From positions 124,001 to 188,000 of the forward strand of contig NZ_WEGI01000007.1 of assembly GCF_009604425.1 (NCBI RefSeq): a stretch of 64,000 nt of DNA. The letters run 5' to 3'. Source of the DNA: Nocardia aurantia (GTDB taxonomy: Bacteria > Actinomycetota > Actinomycetes > Mycobacteriales > Mycobacteriaceae). This document shows, in pieces, positions 15,644 to 23,978 of this stretch. Each line of letters starts with the position of its first letter. Positions within the stretch are counted from its first letter, which is position 1. The translations under genes and the position numbers were made by a program. The notes under the pieces were generated by a model. That model was not told where the DNA came from and ran no database searches. It saw nothing but the letters and a program-made list of their open reading frames with translations.

Positions 15644-15730
15644 TTTAGCGAGCGTTAGATAGTTTGTGACCCATCTCTCGATCGTCACCGTACGCCTTGA
15701 CCCATCCCGCCCTATCTAGCGATCGTTAGA
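15644..15730. promoter_or_regulatory. Two copies of a TetR-like operator
   Basis: TTTAGCGAGCGTTAGA (15644-15659) and TCTAGCGATCGTTAGA (15715-15730) share the quasi-palindrome CTARCGNNCGTTAG. The second is nearly symmetric about CGATCG. Their centres are 71 bp apart. One lies near the TetR start and the other near the thiolase start, as expected for dual control of a divergent pair. Confidence 0.7.
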
Positions 15731-15767
15731 GACATCTCGGCGTCCTGCCGAACCCGAGGAGGAGTCC

Positions 15768-16946
15768 ATGACCACCGCTGTCATCGTCGATGCCGTTCGT
15801 ACGCCGTCCGGCAAGGGAAAGCCGGGCGGGCAGCTGTCCGGCGTGCATCCCGCCGCGCTGCTGTCGCACGTGCTGAGCGCCCTGGTCGCCCGCACCGACA
15901 TCGACCCGGGCGTGGTGGACGATGTCATCGGCGGTTGCGTCGGGCAGGCCGGTGAGCAGGCGCTGAACATCGCCCGCAGTGCGGTGCTCGGCGCCGGTTA
16001 CCCGGAGCACGTGCCCGCCACGACGGTGGACCGGCAGTGCGGTTCCAGCCAGCAGGCGGCGCATTTCGCGGCGCAGGGCGTCATCGCCCGCGCCTACGAT
16101 GTCGCGATCGCCTGCGGTGTGGAGTCGATGAGCCGGGTGCCGATGGGTACCTCGCCGATGGGCCGCGACGCCGCCGGACCGCTGGTCGCGGCCCGGTACC
16201 CGGAGGGTCTGGTCAATCAGGGCATCTCGGCGGAGCTGCTGGCCGCGCGCTGGAAGCTGGACCGCGAGACGCTCGACGAGTACTCGGCCCGCTCGCACGC
16301 GCGGGCCGCGAGCACCGCGGCCGCGGGCGGGTTCGACGCCGAGATCGTGGCGGTGGAGGTCGACGGCGTCGCCCGCGGCGTCGACGAGACGGTCCGCCCG
16401 AGCACCACTGCCGAGGGGCTGGCGGGGTTGAAGGCGTCGTTCCGGGATCCGGAGCTCGGTGCGCGCTTCCCCGAGATCGACTGGCGGATCACGCCGGGCA
16501 ATTCCTCGCCGCTCACCGACGGCGCGTCCGCGGTCCTGATCATGAGCGAGGAACGCGCCGCCGCGCTGGGCCTGCGGCCCCGGGCCCGGTTCCACACGTT
16601 CGCGGTCACCGGCAGCGATCCGATGCTGATGCTCGACGGCGTGATCCCCGCGACCCGCCGCGCGCTGGATCGGTCGGGGCTGTCCATCGGCGACATCGAC
16701 GCCTACGAGGTGAACGAGGCGTTCGCGCCGGTGCCGCTGCTGTGGCAGCGCGAGTTCGGCGCCGATCCGGAGCGGCTGAACCCGCGCGGCGGCGCGATCG
16801 CGCTGGGCCATCCGCTCGGCGCCTCCGGTACCCGCCTGCTGACCACCCTGCTCAACCACCTCGAGGCCACCGGCGGCCGCTACGGCCTGCAGACCATGTG
16901 CGAGGGCGCCGGCATGTCCAACGCCACCATCATCGAGCGGCTGTAG
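15768..16946 (+). CDS. Thiolase (acetyl-CoA acyltransferase, FadA type)
   Basis: 392 aa, full-length thiolase. The nucleophilic cysteine is in DRQCGSSQQA (Cys91), the His of GGAIALGHPLGASG is His348, and the acid/base cysteine is in MCEGAGMSN (Cys378). The NEAFA motif is present. It cleaves 3-ketoacyl-CoA with CoA, or condenses two acyl-CoAs, in beta-oxidation, sterol side-chain or related degradation. GAGGAGG precedes the ATG. The divergent TetR gene and paired operators suggest induction by an acyl-CoA or its precursor. No other beta-oxidation genes are next to it, so the substrate range stays open. Confidence 0.92.
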   Translation: MTTAVIVDAVRTPSGKGKPGGQLSGVHPAALLSHVLSALVARTDIDPGVVDDVIGGCVGQAGEQALNIARSAVLGAGYPEHVPATTVDRQCGSSQQAAHFAAQGVIARAYDVAIACGVESMSRVPMGTSPMGRDAAGPLVAARYPEGLVNQGISAELLAARWKLDRETLDEYSARSHARAASTAAAGGFDAEIVAVEVDGVARGVDETVRPSTTAEGLAGLKASFRDPELGARFPEIDWRITPGNSSPLTDGASAVLIMSEERAAALGLRPRARFHTFAVTGSDPMLMLDGVIPATRRALDRSGLSIGDIDAYEVNEAFAPVPLLWQREFGADPERLNPRGGAIALGHPLGASGTRLLTTLLNHLEATGGRYGLQTMCEGAGMSNATIIERL

Positions 16947-16959
16947 TCCGCTGCCGCGG

Positions 16960-16982
16960 TGCCCGCGTGACCGGTGCGGGCA
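16960..16982 (+). terminator. Hairpin after thiolase
   Basis: TGCCCGC and GCGGGCA form a perfect 7-bp stem with a 9-nt loop, 13 bp after the thiolase stop codon. Confidence 0.5.
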
Positions 16983-17048
16983 TCGCGGAACATGTCGGTG
17001 CCGTGTGCGATCCTTCGGTCAGTACCACCACGGCCGGAGGAGATCGAC

Positions 17049-17231
17049 ATGGCCGATACCGAGGACCACCCGGAGGTCCGGCTCGTCACCCACTGCCGCC
17101 GCTGTCACGGCTGGCTCGTCTCGGCGGCGTCGGTCGCCGAGGGCATCGGCCCGACCTGCGCGATGCGCGAACGCGCCGAGCAGCGTGCGGCCGCCCGCGC
17201 GGAGCTGACCCTCTTCGACATCGCCGCCTGA
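17049..17231 (+). CDS. Small zinc-ribbon protein (DUF6011-like)
   Basis: 60 aa. It contains THCRRCHGWLVS, then a VAEGIGPTCA segment: a C-x2-C pair followed by a single Cys in the GIGPTC context typical of DUF6011-like small actinobacterial proteins. The ATG follows CGGAGGAG. It is probably a small metal- or nucleic-acid-binding protein; no function is established from sequence. It is the last intact gene before a repeat-rich stretch. Confidence 0.65.
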   Translation: MADTEDHPEVRLVTHCRRCHGWLVSAASVAEGIGPTCAMRERAEQRAAARAELTLFDIAA

Positions 17232-17835
17232 GGCGCGTCGCGGGCGGGCTGCCGCCGACCGCTTCCTACACAGCAGGGCACGCCGATCGCGGAACTCGAT
17301 GGTCGCCGTCGAGCGGCGGGTCATGCGGTTCGGGAGTCCGGTCGCCGTTGCGAATCGGCAGGCTACGCCCGCTGCGGAAGTTGATTGCCGCTACGGATCT
17401 GGCCAACCCGGTCGCACCGCCGCGAGGCGCGATTGCTGTGACCGGCCGGTCGCGCCCGTTGCGGAGGTTGGTCGCTGCTACGGATCGAGTGGTGGCACAG
17501 CGCGGCGTCCGATCGCCGCTATGGAACGTCAGGTACCGCACAGCGTCGTGTCCGATCGCCGCTGCGGAACATGCAGTGCCGCACAATGCCGCGTCCGATC
17601 ACCGCTACGGATCGTGTGGTGGCACAGCGCCGCGTCCGATCACCCCACGGAACATGCAGTGCCGCACAGCGCGGCCTCGTGTGCCGCAGCGGAACATGGA
17701 GTGCCGCAGGGGGGTGGAGGGCGATCGTCGCCGGGATCGGTTGGGGGTGGCGCTCTTTGCGGCGCTCGATCACGGGTGTGAATCGGCGGGTCGCATCGGT
17801 TCCGCGATTCGGGTGGTTGTTGGCATGCTGGGGTC
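17232..17835. repeat. Non-coding stretch with ~43-bp degenerate tandem repeats
   Basis: 604 bp without a convincing gene. From about 17489 to 17712 a unit of roughly 43 bp recurs about five times. It can be described as GTGCCGCACAGC, then GCGTCCGATC, then CGCTACGGAACATGCA. The GTCCGATC landmark falls at 17507, 17550, 17593 and 17634 (spacing 43, 43, 41). A related but shorter repeat (GCTACGGATC with GCGGAGGTTGGT) precedes it from about 17380. Long frames across it on both strands are products of the repeat and are not called. Confidence 0.75.
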
Positions 17836-18780
17836 GTGCCACGGCGAATGTACGGGGATCCTGGGATCGAGCGATGGCCCGGGAGTGCGGATGAGCGGGC
17901 GTCGCAGGCGGTGCGCGCGGAGCGGGATCGGTTGTCGCGGGCGCGAGTCGAGGCGGCGGTGGGCTGTGCGGATTTCGCGGCGGCCCGCACGGCCGGGTTC
18001 GAGGACACGGCGGTGCGGCGGCTGGCCGAGCTCGATGCCGAGACCTTCGGGGATCTGGGCGATCTCGCCGATCGGCTGAACGGGGAGGGCCTCGGGCCGC
18101 GGGCGGGCTCTAGTTGGGATGCGGGCGAGGCGGCGCGGTGCATCGGCCTGCTCTGGCCCGCCGACGGCTACGGCCGGTGGCCGCGCCGGCTCGGCCGATA
18201 TCCGGGCTACCTCGGACCGTTGCGCGAGAAGCCGGATTTCCGTTCCGCTTTCGATGTCACCGGGCCTGGCCGCAACCAGTACAGCTGTGGGCGGTGTGGG
18301 GCGCAGTGGCCGAGCGGGTGGCCGGGTACCGGCAGCGGTCTGCTCGATCTGTGTTGCCCGGACTGTCTGTGCCCGGGTGGGGCGGAGACCGCGGCCGATA
18401 CCGAGCACAGTGTGATCGATCTGCATTGGCTGCTGTTCCGTTGTGCGCCACAGCCGGTGGGGGCGTGTCCGGTGTGTGGGGGTGCGCGGGCGCTGGTCCC
18501 GCACGGGTGGTCGCCCGGCGCCGCCCGGCGGGTGTTGTACTGGACCTGCGCCGGTGGTGACGGGTACCGGCGTGACGAACATTTCACGGCCGCGGTCGAA
18601 CTCGCGCGATGGGAGTCCGAAGGCGCGCATCACGCCTATTGGCTGGCGGTGGACTCGCTGCGCCGGGCCGAGCAGGCCGGGGAGGTGGTCGAATTGCCGG
18701 TCGGCGCCACCTATCTCGCGCTCGACGGTTCCGGGGAACGCTGGGTGTTCGAGGAGTCCGGCTGGCGCCTCGAGTCGTGA
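17836..18780 (+). CDS. Hypothetical protein with two zinc-ribbon-like clusters
   Basis: 314 aa from GTG at 17836; an ATG four codons later is also possible and no strong ribosome site helps. The N-terminal ~75 residues are helical and Ala/Arg/Glu-rich. The central part carries YSCGRCGAQWP and then CCPDCLC, and further on ACPVCGGARALVP followed by YWTCAGGDGY, i.e. two Cys4-type metal sites. The last ~60 residues look like a compact domain with the Trp/Tyr-rich end ERWVFEESGW. I do not know the family. It lies between two minisatellite tracts. Confidence 0.6.
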   Translation: MPRRMYGDPGIERWPGSADERASQAVRAERDRLSRARVEAAVGCADFAAARTAGFEDTAVRRLAELDAETFGDLGDLADRLNGEGLGPRAGSSWDAGEAARCIGLLWPADGYGRWPRRLGRYPGYLGPLREKPDFRSAFDVTGPGRNQYSCGRCGAQWPSGWPGTGSGLLDLCCPDCLCPGGAETAADTEHSVIDLHWLLFRCAPQPVGACPVCGGARALVPHGWSPGAARRVLYWTCAGGDGYRRDEHFTAAVELARWESEGAHHAYWLAVDSLRRAEQAGEVVELPVGATYLALDGSGERWVFEESGWRLES

Positions 18781-18820
18781 CGGATGGAATGCGTTGGGGG
18801 CCGACAGGGTTGACGCGGCA

Positions 18821-19140
18821 CAAGATCGCCGGGTCGTCGCGACGGGGGGATCGCCGGGCCGTCGCGACGGGAGGATCGCCGGATCGTCACAGCGGCAGGG
18901 GATCGCCGGATCGTCACGGCGGCAGGGGATCGCCAGGTTGTCGCAACGGCAAGATCGCCAGGTTGCCGCGACGGCTGGATCGCCAGATTGCCGCAACGGC
19001 TGGATCGCCAGATTGCCGCAACGGCTGGATCGCCAGATTGCCGCAACGGCTGGATCGCCAGGTTGCCGCGACGGCTGGATCGCCGGCGCGAGGGCGGGTC
19101 GCCAGGTCCTCGCGATGGGGGGATCGCCAGGTCGTCACGG
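18821..19140. repeat. 25-bp minisatellite
   Basis: A 25-bp unit beginning GCCGCAACGG and ending TCGCCAGATT is repeated head to tail. Perfect or one-mismatch units start at 18965, 18990, 19015, 19040 and 19065. Diverged 21-25-bp copies sharing GGATCGCC extend the tract from about 18821 to 19140. The rest of the gap up to 19360 holds no gene I would defend. There are no unique spacers, so it is not a CRISPR array. Confidence 0.85.
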
Positions 19141-19360
19141 CGGCGCCGGTGTGGGCGGGTCATCGGGCGGGCACCGGGGAGATTCCGTCGTTGGGGCTGG
19201 TCCGCGTCCGATCGGCGGACACGCAGCGGACGGTTTCGTTCGGTCTCTGCTGATCGATGGGTTGAATCCCACTGGTGTGATGCACAATTGGATCTGTTCG
19301 GAGTGCGCTGCGGAAAAGGCGCTCCGGGCAGTGGAATTGCTGCGCGTCGAAGGATGATCG

Positions 19361-20062
19361 ATGAGGACCGTCACCAAGCTGGCCCTGAGTGTTGTGGCGG
19401 TCGCCGCATTGCTGAGCGGATGCAAGCCGAGCACCACGCCGGCCAGTGCGCCGGTGAACCCGGGGGCCGGCCAACCGGGGCCGAACCTGCCCGCTCCGAT
19501 GAGTGCCGCGGACGCGCGGAATATGCTGGCCACCTTGCAGATCAAGGCCGCCGCCTCGAAGGCCGGTTACGACCGTGAGAAGTTCGGGCAGGCCTGGACC
19601 GACGACAACGACGCGCCCGGCGGCCACAACAAGTGCGATACCCGCGACGACATCCTGCGCCGCGACATGGTCGATATCCAGCCTGTCACCGGCTGCCAGA
19701 TCCAGTCCGGCACTCTGCACGACGTCTACACCGGTAAGACGATCGCATTCGCGCGCGGGCCGAAGAGCAGCGCCGTGCAGATCGATCACATGGTTCCGCT
19801 CGGCGACGCGTGGGAGACCGGGGCGCAACAGCTTTCGCCGGAGAAGCGCCGTGATCTGGCCAACGATCCGCGTAACCTGCAGGCCGTGGACGGGCCGACC
19901 AACGAGGGCAAGGGCGACGACGACGCCGCGGAATGGCTGCCGCCGCAGGCCGGTTACCGCTGCATCTATGTCGAGCGGCAGATCCAGGTGAAGTCGATCT
20001 ACGGGCTGTGGGTGACCCCGGCCGAGCACGACGCGATGGCCGGGGTCCTGCAGGGCTGCTGA
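19361..20062 (+). CDS. Exported lipoprotein with HNH nuclease domain
   Basis: 233 aa. A lipoprotein signal peptide ends in LLSGC (Cys21), followed by a Pro/Ala linker to about residue 48. The C-terminal domain has the GmrSD-type/HNH pattern VQIDHMVPLGDAW (the DH pair coordinates metal and catalyses), then NDPRNLQAV and a Cys near the end (ycCiYV). Actinobacteria carry many secreted HNH proteins of this type, usually presumed to be extracellular nucleases for nucleotide scavenging. The ATG is preceded by GAAGGATG. It is the first gene after the repeat tract, and a strong hairpin follows it. Confidence 0.82.
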   Translation: MRTVTKLALSVVAVAALLSGCKPSTTPASAPVNPGAGQPGPNLPAPMSAADARNMLATLQIKAAASKAGYDREKFGQAWTDDNDAPGGHNKCDTRDDILRRDMVDIQPVTGCQIQSGTLHDVYTGKTIAFARGPKSSAVQIDHMVPLGDAWETGAQQLSPEKRRDLANDPRNLQAVDGPTNEGKGDDDAAEWLPPQAGYRCIYVERQIQVKSIYGLWVTPAEHDAMAGVLQGC

Positions 20063-20081
20063 GCATCCACCGGGGACGCAA

Positions 20082-20112
20082 CTGTAACCGGCTGCGGCGC
20101 ATCCGGTTACAG
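20082..20112. terminator. Hairpin after HNH lipoprotein gene
   Basis: CTGTAACCGG and CCGGTTACAG form a perfect 10-bp stem with an 11-nt loop, 20 bp after the stop codon. It lies between converging genes and could terminate both. A further partial copy (CGGTTACAG) lies at about 20160, at the 3' end of the next gene. Confidence 0.6.
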
Positions 20113-20163
20113 GTCGGCGTCGGCCCCGCGCTACGCGGAGGTTCCTGTCTCGCGGGCTGTCGG

Positions 20164-20733
20164 TTACAGCTCGCGGGCGGTGCCGCGCACGGTCCAGCCG
20201 GTGCCGCGGTGATGCAGTGTGGTGACGCTGAGTGGTGGGATGTCGAGCCGCCAGAACGAGCGGGCCGGGGAATCGAGGGCGATCAGGACGCAGGCGCGGG
20301 CGATCGCGGGGTGGGTGACGGCGACGATGCGCCCCGGTTCCTCGACCGTCCGATCGAGCCAGGCCCGGACCCGGTCGAGGAGGTCGGTCAGGGATTCGCC
20401 GCCGTGGCCACGGAATTCGGGATCGGTGAGCCAGGCGGTCAGGTCCTCGGCCGGTACCGTGTCCATGCTCGTCCCGGCCCAGCGACCGTGGTGCAGGTCG
20501 GCCAGGGCCGGGTCGATCTCGCCCGGCAGACGCAGTGCCGCAGCGGTTTCCGTCGCGCGTAGCTCCGGCGCGAGCCGGATCAGGTCGGGGTGGGTGGCGC
20601 AGGGAAGGCCGGCGGCCCGGTCGGCGGCGCGGCGCCCGAGCGCGTTGAGCGGCTCGTCCGCGGGGAACCGGGCGGCCTGAACCGCATCGGTGATCGCGTG
20701 GGTCACCAGGGTCAATCGGGTGACCGCGTTCAT
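20164..20733 (-). CDS. Histidine phosphatase family protein
   Basis: 189 aa with the phosphoglycerate-mutase-like fold. The phosphate-accepting His lies in LVTHAITDA rather than in the usual RHG, so the preceding Arg is replaced by Thr. The second His of the pocket is in AVTHPAIARA, and a LRATETA segment is conserved. The start is the ATG 9 bp after GGGAG; the frame extends further upstream but without a ribosome site. It belongs to a frequent actinobacterial subfamily of unknown substrate. It converges with the HNH gene. Confidence 0.78.
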   Translation of the reverse strand: MNAVTRLTLVTHAITDAVQAARFPADEPLNALGRRAADRAAGLPCATHPDLIRLAPELRATETAAALRLPGEIDPALADLHHGRWAGTSMDTVPAEDLTAWLTDPEFRGHGGESLTDLLDRVRAWLDRTVEEPGRIVAVTHPAIARACVLIALDSPARSFWRLDIPPLSVTTLHHRGTGWTVRGTAREL

Positions 20734-20973
20734 GCGATCGAGTCTCCCGCGAGCTCGCCGGTGGTCGCGGGGGACGGTCCGCCGGGCGCGTGCCTTCCGG
20801 TGATCCGGTTCTGCATGGCAAGGCTCGATCCGCGTGGGTGGGAACCCGGTGCAGTGGCTGGTGGCGTGGGGCGGACCCGGGTTCCGGCGGTCCGCCCGGA
20901 CACGATACGAAACCGGTGGTGCGACGGTCAATCGGACATTTTCCGCCCGACCCGAAGGTGCGCGGGGTGTCGA

Positions 20974-22020
20974 TCAGAAGCGGGTGGCGTGGTAGCCGCC
21001 GACCGCCGTCAGTTTGATGACCTTGACGTGGTCGCCGGTGTGCGGTGCCTCGACGACCTGTCCGTTGCCGACATAGATCATGACGTGTCCGGGGTTGCCG
21101 CCGTTGAATTCGGCGTCCGGGAAGATCAGGTCGCCGGGCTGGAGGTCGCCGGGGTTGACCGGATGGTTCTTGGTGGCGTTGTACTGCGCGGAGGCGGTAC
21201 GCGGCATGTTGTGGATACCGGCCTGCTCGGCCGAGTACTGCACCAATCCGGAGCAGTCGAAGGCGTTCGGGCCCTCGGCGCCCCACACGTACGGGTCGCC
21301 GACCTGTTTCAGCGCGGTGTCCAGGAACTTCTTCTTGGTCGAGTCGGTGACGCCGCCGATCAGGCCCTGGATCTGCGAATCCGTCAGCGGTGTGGTGTAG
21401 GTCGGGGGGCTGCCGTCACCGCCGCGGCCACCGTGGTCGCCGGTTGTGACGACCGGCGGGTCGGTGTCGCCGACCCCGGCCGCGTGCTGCTGGATGCGCG
21501 TGGCAGCGTCCTGCATGTCGGAGTGGACGTCGTTCACCGCCTTGAAGCAGGCGTGGATGATCGGACCCTCGTCCTTGTAGGACGTCGGGGTCGGCAGACT
21601 CGCGGGAATGGCCGAATGCAGGTCGCCGATCGCTCCGTCGATGCTCTTGCAGGCGTTGCCCGCGATGCCGGCGACGTCCGCCACCCGTCCGCCCACGCCC
21701 TTGTCGTAGCGCACCAGATCCGCGTTCACGTTGTCGACATGTTGGACGTTCGCGTTGTACGCGGTCGTCAATTCGGAGGTGTTCGTCTTGTCCGCCAGGT
21801 CCTTGTAATTACCGGTGCCGTGTTCGTTCGTGGCGGGATTGGTGATCAGGGCCGAGAAATCGGGAGCAGCGGCCGGGTCGCCGGAGCCGAGCAGGTCCAG
21901 GCACCAGGTGATGTAGCTGCGGACGGCGATCACCAGGTGTTCGAGGCCCTTCGATGCGTGTGCGGGCGCGCTCAGATCGGCGGCGTCGCGTTTGGCCTGG
22001 TTGATGTCCGTGGTCGCCAT
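20974..22020 (-). CDS. NlpC/P60 peptidoglycan hydrolase-like protein with helical N-domain
   Basis: 348 aa. The C-terminal ~120 residues are an NlpC/P60 cysteine peptidase with catalytic Cys256 (AFDCSGLVQY), His312 (NPGHVMIYVG) and His327. A Gly/Asp/Pro linker (about 183-208) joins it to an N-terminal, mostly alpha-helical domain of ~180 residues. There is no Sec or Tat signal peptide. The helical N-domain resembles WXG100/ESX-type substrate heads in character. It could leave the cell by a type VII system, or act inside the cell; neither is shown. Expected reaction: cleavage of D-Glu/mDAP peptide bonds of peptidoglycan. Confidence 0.82.
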   Translation of the reverse strand: MATTDINQAKRDAADLSAPAHASKGLEHLVIAVRSYITWCLDLLGSGDPAAAPDFSALITNPATNEHGTGNYKDLADKTNTSELTTAYNANVQHVDNVNADLVRYDKGVGGRVADVAGIAGNACKSIDGAIGDLHSAIPASLPTPTSYKDEGPIIHACFKAVNDVHSDMQDAATRIQQHAAGVGDTDPPVVTTGDHGGRGGDGSPPTYTTPLTDSQIQGLIGGVTDSTKKKFLDTALKQVGDPYVWGAEGPNAFDCSGLVQYSAEQAGIHNMPRTASAQYNATKNHPVNPGDLQPGDLIFPDAEFNGGNPGHVMIYVGNGQVVEAPHTGDHVKVIKLTAVGGYHATRF

Positions 22021-22066
22021 GGACTACCGCACCCGTCTCCCATCCGATTCACAGCTATGAGGACGA

Positions 22067-23011
22067 CTATGGGCCATTCCCACTCGTGGCGATATCGGGA
22101 ATCGGGATCGGCTGTCCGGCGTCGCCGGGGGTGAGGCAGTCGAGGAAGGTGTGCACCAGCGGTCTGGCCTCGTCGGCGCGCCAGACCGCGCACAGTTCGA
22201 CCGCGGGCACCGGGTCGTCCAGGATGAGTGCCGCGGCGGGGGCGTAACCGCCTGCGGCCGTGGCGAATCCGGCGCGCAGCGCGGAGGCGAAGCCGATCAG
22301 CGGCCGGACCGACACCAGGATCGCGGTGGCGTTCGAATCGTCTTGCCAGTGCGCGACATTCAGCGTGATGCCGCTGCGGCCGGCGGCGTCGAACAGCGCG
22401 TCGTACATTGCCGGGCTCTGTTCCCGCCGGAACAGTACGCAGGGCTGATCGGCCAACTCGCGGAACGGTATTCGGGTGCGCGCGGCCCACCGGTGATCGG
22501 TGCCGACAATCGCGACCAGCGGCACCCGCAGCATCGGGCGGTGCCGGTACTGCGGCTGGGCGGGGCGGCCGTACACGAAGGCGACGTCGAGTTCGCCGGC
22601 GGACAGGGCGGTCAGTTGCGGGCCGGTGCGCTGTTCGGCGAGGTTCACCTGGACGCCGGGGGCGACGGCGCTCATCCGCGCCAGCGCGGCGGGCAGGATG
22701 CTGCGGCCCGCGGCGAAGTTGTAGCCGACGCGCAGGGTGCCGGTGCGGCCCGCGGCGGCGGCGTGGACCGCGGCGCGGGCCTCCTCGGCCTGGGCGAGCA
22801 GCAGCCGGGCGTGATCGCGCAGCGCCACACCGGCGGGCGTGAGTCCGACCTGATGCGAGGTGCGGTCCACCAGCCGCGCGCCGAGGCTGCGTTCCAGGCG
22901 TTGCAGTTGCTGGCTCAGCGAGGGCTGGGTCATGTGCAGCCGCGCGGCCGCGCGGCCGAAGTGCAGTTCCTCCGCGACCGCGAGAAACGATTCCAGCAGC
23001 CTGAGTTCCAC
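22067..23011 (-). CDS. LysR family transcriptional regulator
   Basis: 314 aa. The N-terminal winged helix-turn-helix (residues 1-60) contains HFGRAAARLHMTQPSLSQQL, the classical LysR recognition segment. It is followed by a linker helix and a periplasmic-binding-protein-like effector domain (from about 90). The GTG start is preceded by GGGAG six bases upstream. It is divergent to the metallo-beta-lactamase-fold gene (145 bp between starts), the usual arrangement for a LysR target, and upstream of the NlpC/P60 gene on the same strand. The inducer is unknown. Confidence 0.88.
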   Translation of the reverse strand: MELRLLESFLAVAEELHFGRAAARLHMTQPSLSQQLQRLERSLGARLVDRTSHQVGLTPAGVALRDHARLLLAQAEEARAAVHAAAAGRTGTLRVGYNFAAGRSILPAALARMSAVAPGVQVNLAEQRTGPQLTALSAGELDVAFVYGRPAQPQYRHRPMLRVPLVAIVGTDHRWAARTRIPFRELADQPCVLFRREQSPAMYDALFDAAGRSGITLNVAHWQDDSNATAILVSVRPLIGFASALRAGFATAAGGYAPAAALILDDPVPAVELCAVWRADEARPLVHTFLDCLTPGDAGQPIPIPDIATSGNGP

Positions 23012-23156
23012 CGTCGGCTCCCGCCGGTCGTGTTCGGGTCGAGACGGTTTCAGCTTATCGGCGGTGGCCGACCCGCGGCGGGCAACGCTCGCGCCGCGGT
23101 GACGCCCGCGGGTACGGTGACGCACGGCCGGGTCCGAAGGCAGTGGAGGGCGAGGT

Positions 23157-23969
23157 ATGTGGAAGATCTGTGCCACCTGTGCGGTGGAGCACGACGCGGC
23201 GGCGCGGGTGTGCCGCATCTGTGCCGACGAGCGGCAGTGGGTGCCGGCGGCGGGGCAGTTGTGGCTCGGCGAGGACGAGTTGCTCGCCTCGGGCCGGACC
23301 GCCTCCATCCGGGAGCTGGAACCGGATCTGTTCGGGCTGACGGTGACTCCGAAGGTGGGCATCGGTCAGCAGTCGCATCTGATCCGCACGCCGGCGGGCA
23401 TCGTGTTGTGGGATGTGGTCGGCTATGTCGACGAGGCCGCGGTGGCGACGGTGCGGGAACTCGGTGAGGTGGTGGCGATCGTGGCCAGTCATCCGCACCA
23501 TTACGGGACGCAGGTGCAGTGGAGCCGGTTGCTCGGTGGCGTGCCGGTGTTCGCGGCGGCCGCCGATCTGGAGTGGGTGGCCCGCCCCGATCCGGTGATC
23601 CGGCCGTGGCGCGATCGGCTGGAGCCGGCGCCGGGAGTGACGGTCCGGCAGGTGGGCGGGCATTTCCCGGGCAGCGCGGTGGCACACTGGGCCGCGGGGG
23701 CCGGTGGCGCGGGGGTGTTGTTCAGCGCGGATACGGTGCAGGCCAATCCGGATCGGATGTCGGTGGCGTTCATGCGCAGCTATCCGAACCGGATCCCGTT
23801 GTCGGCGGCGGTGGTCGAGCGGGTGGCGGGCGTGGTGTCGGAGTTCGCCTTCGACCGGGTCTACGACAATTTCGGCAACACGGTCGACGGCGATGCCCGC
23901 GAGGTGATCCGTCGTTCCGCGGACCGCTACATCCGTTGGGTCCGTGGCGATTTCGATCACCTGACGTGA
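23157..23969 (+). CDS. Metallo-beta-lactamase-fold hydrolase with N-terminal zinc ribbon
   Basis: 270 aa. The first 25 residues hold two C-x2-C pairs (Cys5/Cys8 and Cys19/Cys22), a small zinc ribbon. The rest is an MBL fold in which the usual HxHxDH appears as SHPHHYG (His112, His114, His115). A later metal His is in GGHFPGS (His169) and an Asp in FSADTV (Asp192). The absence of the standard DH suggests mono-metal or altered chemistry, but the family is widespread in actinobacteria. GGAGG and GAGG precede the ATG. The divergent LysR gene is its likely regulator. Confidence 0.75.
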   Translation: MWKICATCAVEHDAAARVCRICADERQWVPAAGQLWLGEDELLASGRTASIRELEPDLFGLTVTPKVGIGQQSHLIRTPAGIVLWDVVGYVDEAAVATVRELGEVVAIVASHPHHYGTQVQWSRLLGGVPVFAAAADLEWVARPDPVIRPWRDRLEPAPGVTVRQVGGHFPGSAVAHWAAGAGGAGVLFSADTVQANPDRMSVAFMRSYPNRIPLSAAVVERVAGVVSEFAFDRVYDNFGNTVDGDAREVIRRSADRYIRWVRGDFDHLT

Positions 23970-23978
23970 GTTCGGCGG

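Noticed and set aside
17299..17894. Reading frames crossing the 43-bp repeats
   Set aside because: They repeat the same short peptide in each period and exist on both strands, which is expected from the repeat itself.
18821..19140. Regular 25-bp repeats that could look like a CRISPR array
   Set aside because: Units are directly adjacent with no unique spacers, they decay gradually at the edges, and no cas genes are near. It is a minisatellite.
19280..19357. A 25-aa CxxC peptide just before the HNH lipoprotein gene
   Set aside because: Too short to judge, without a ribosome site, and directly abutting the ribosome site of the next gene.
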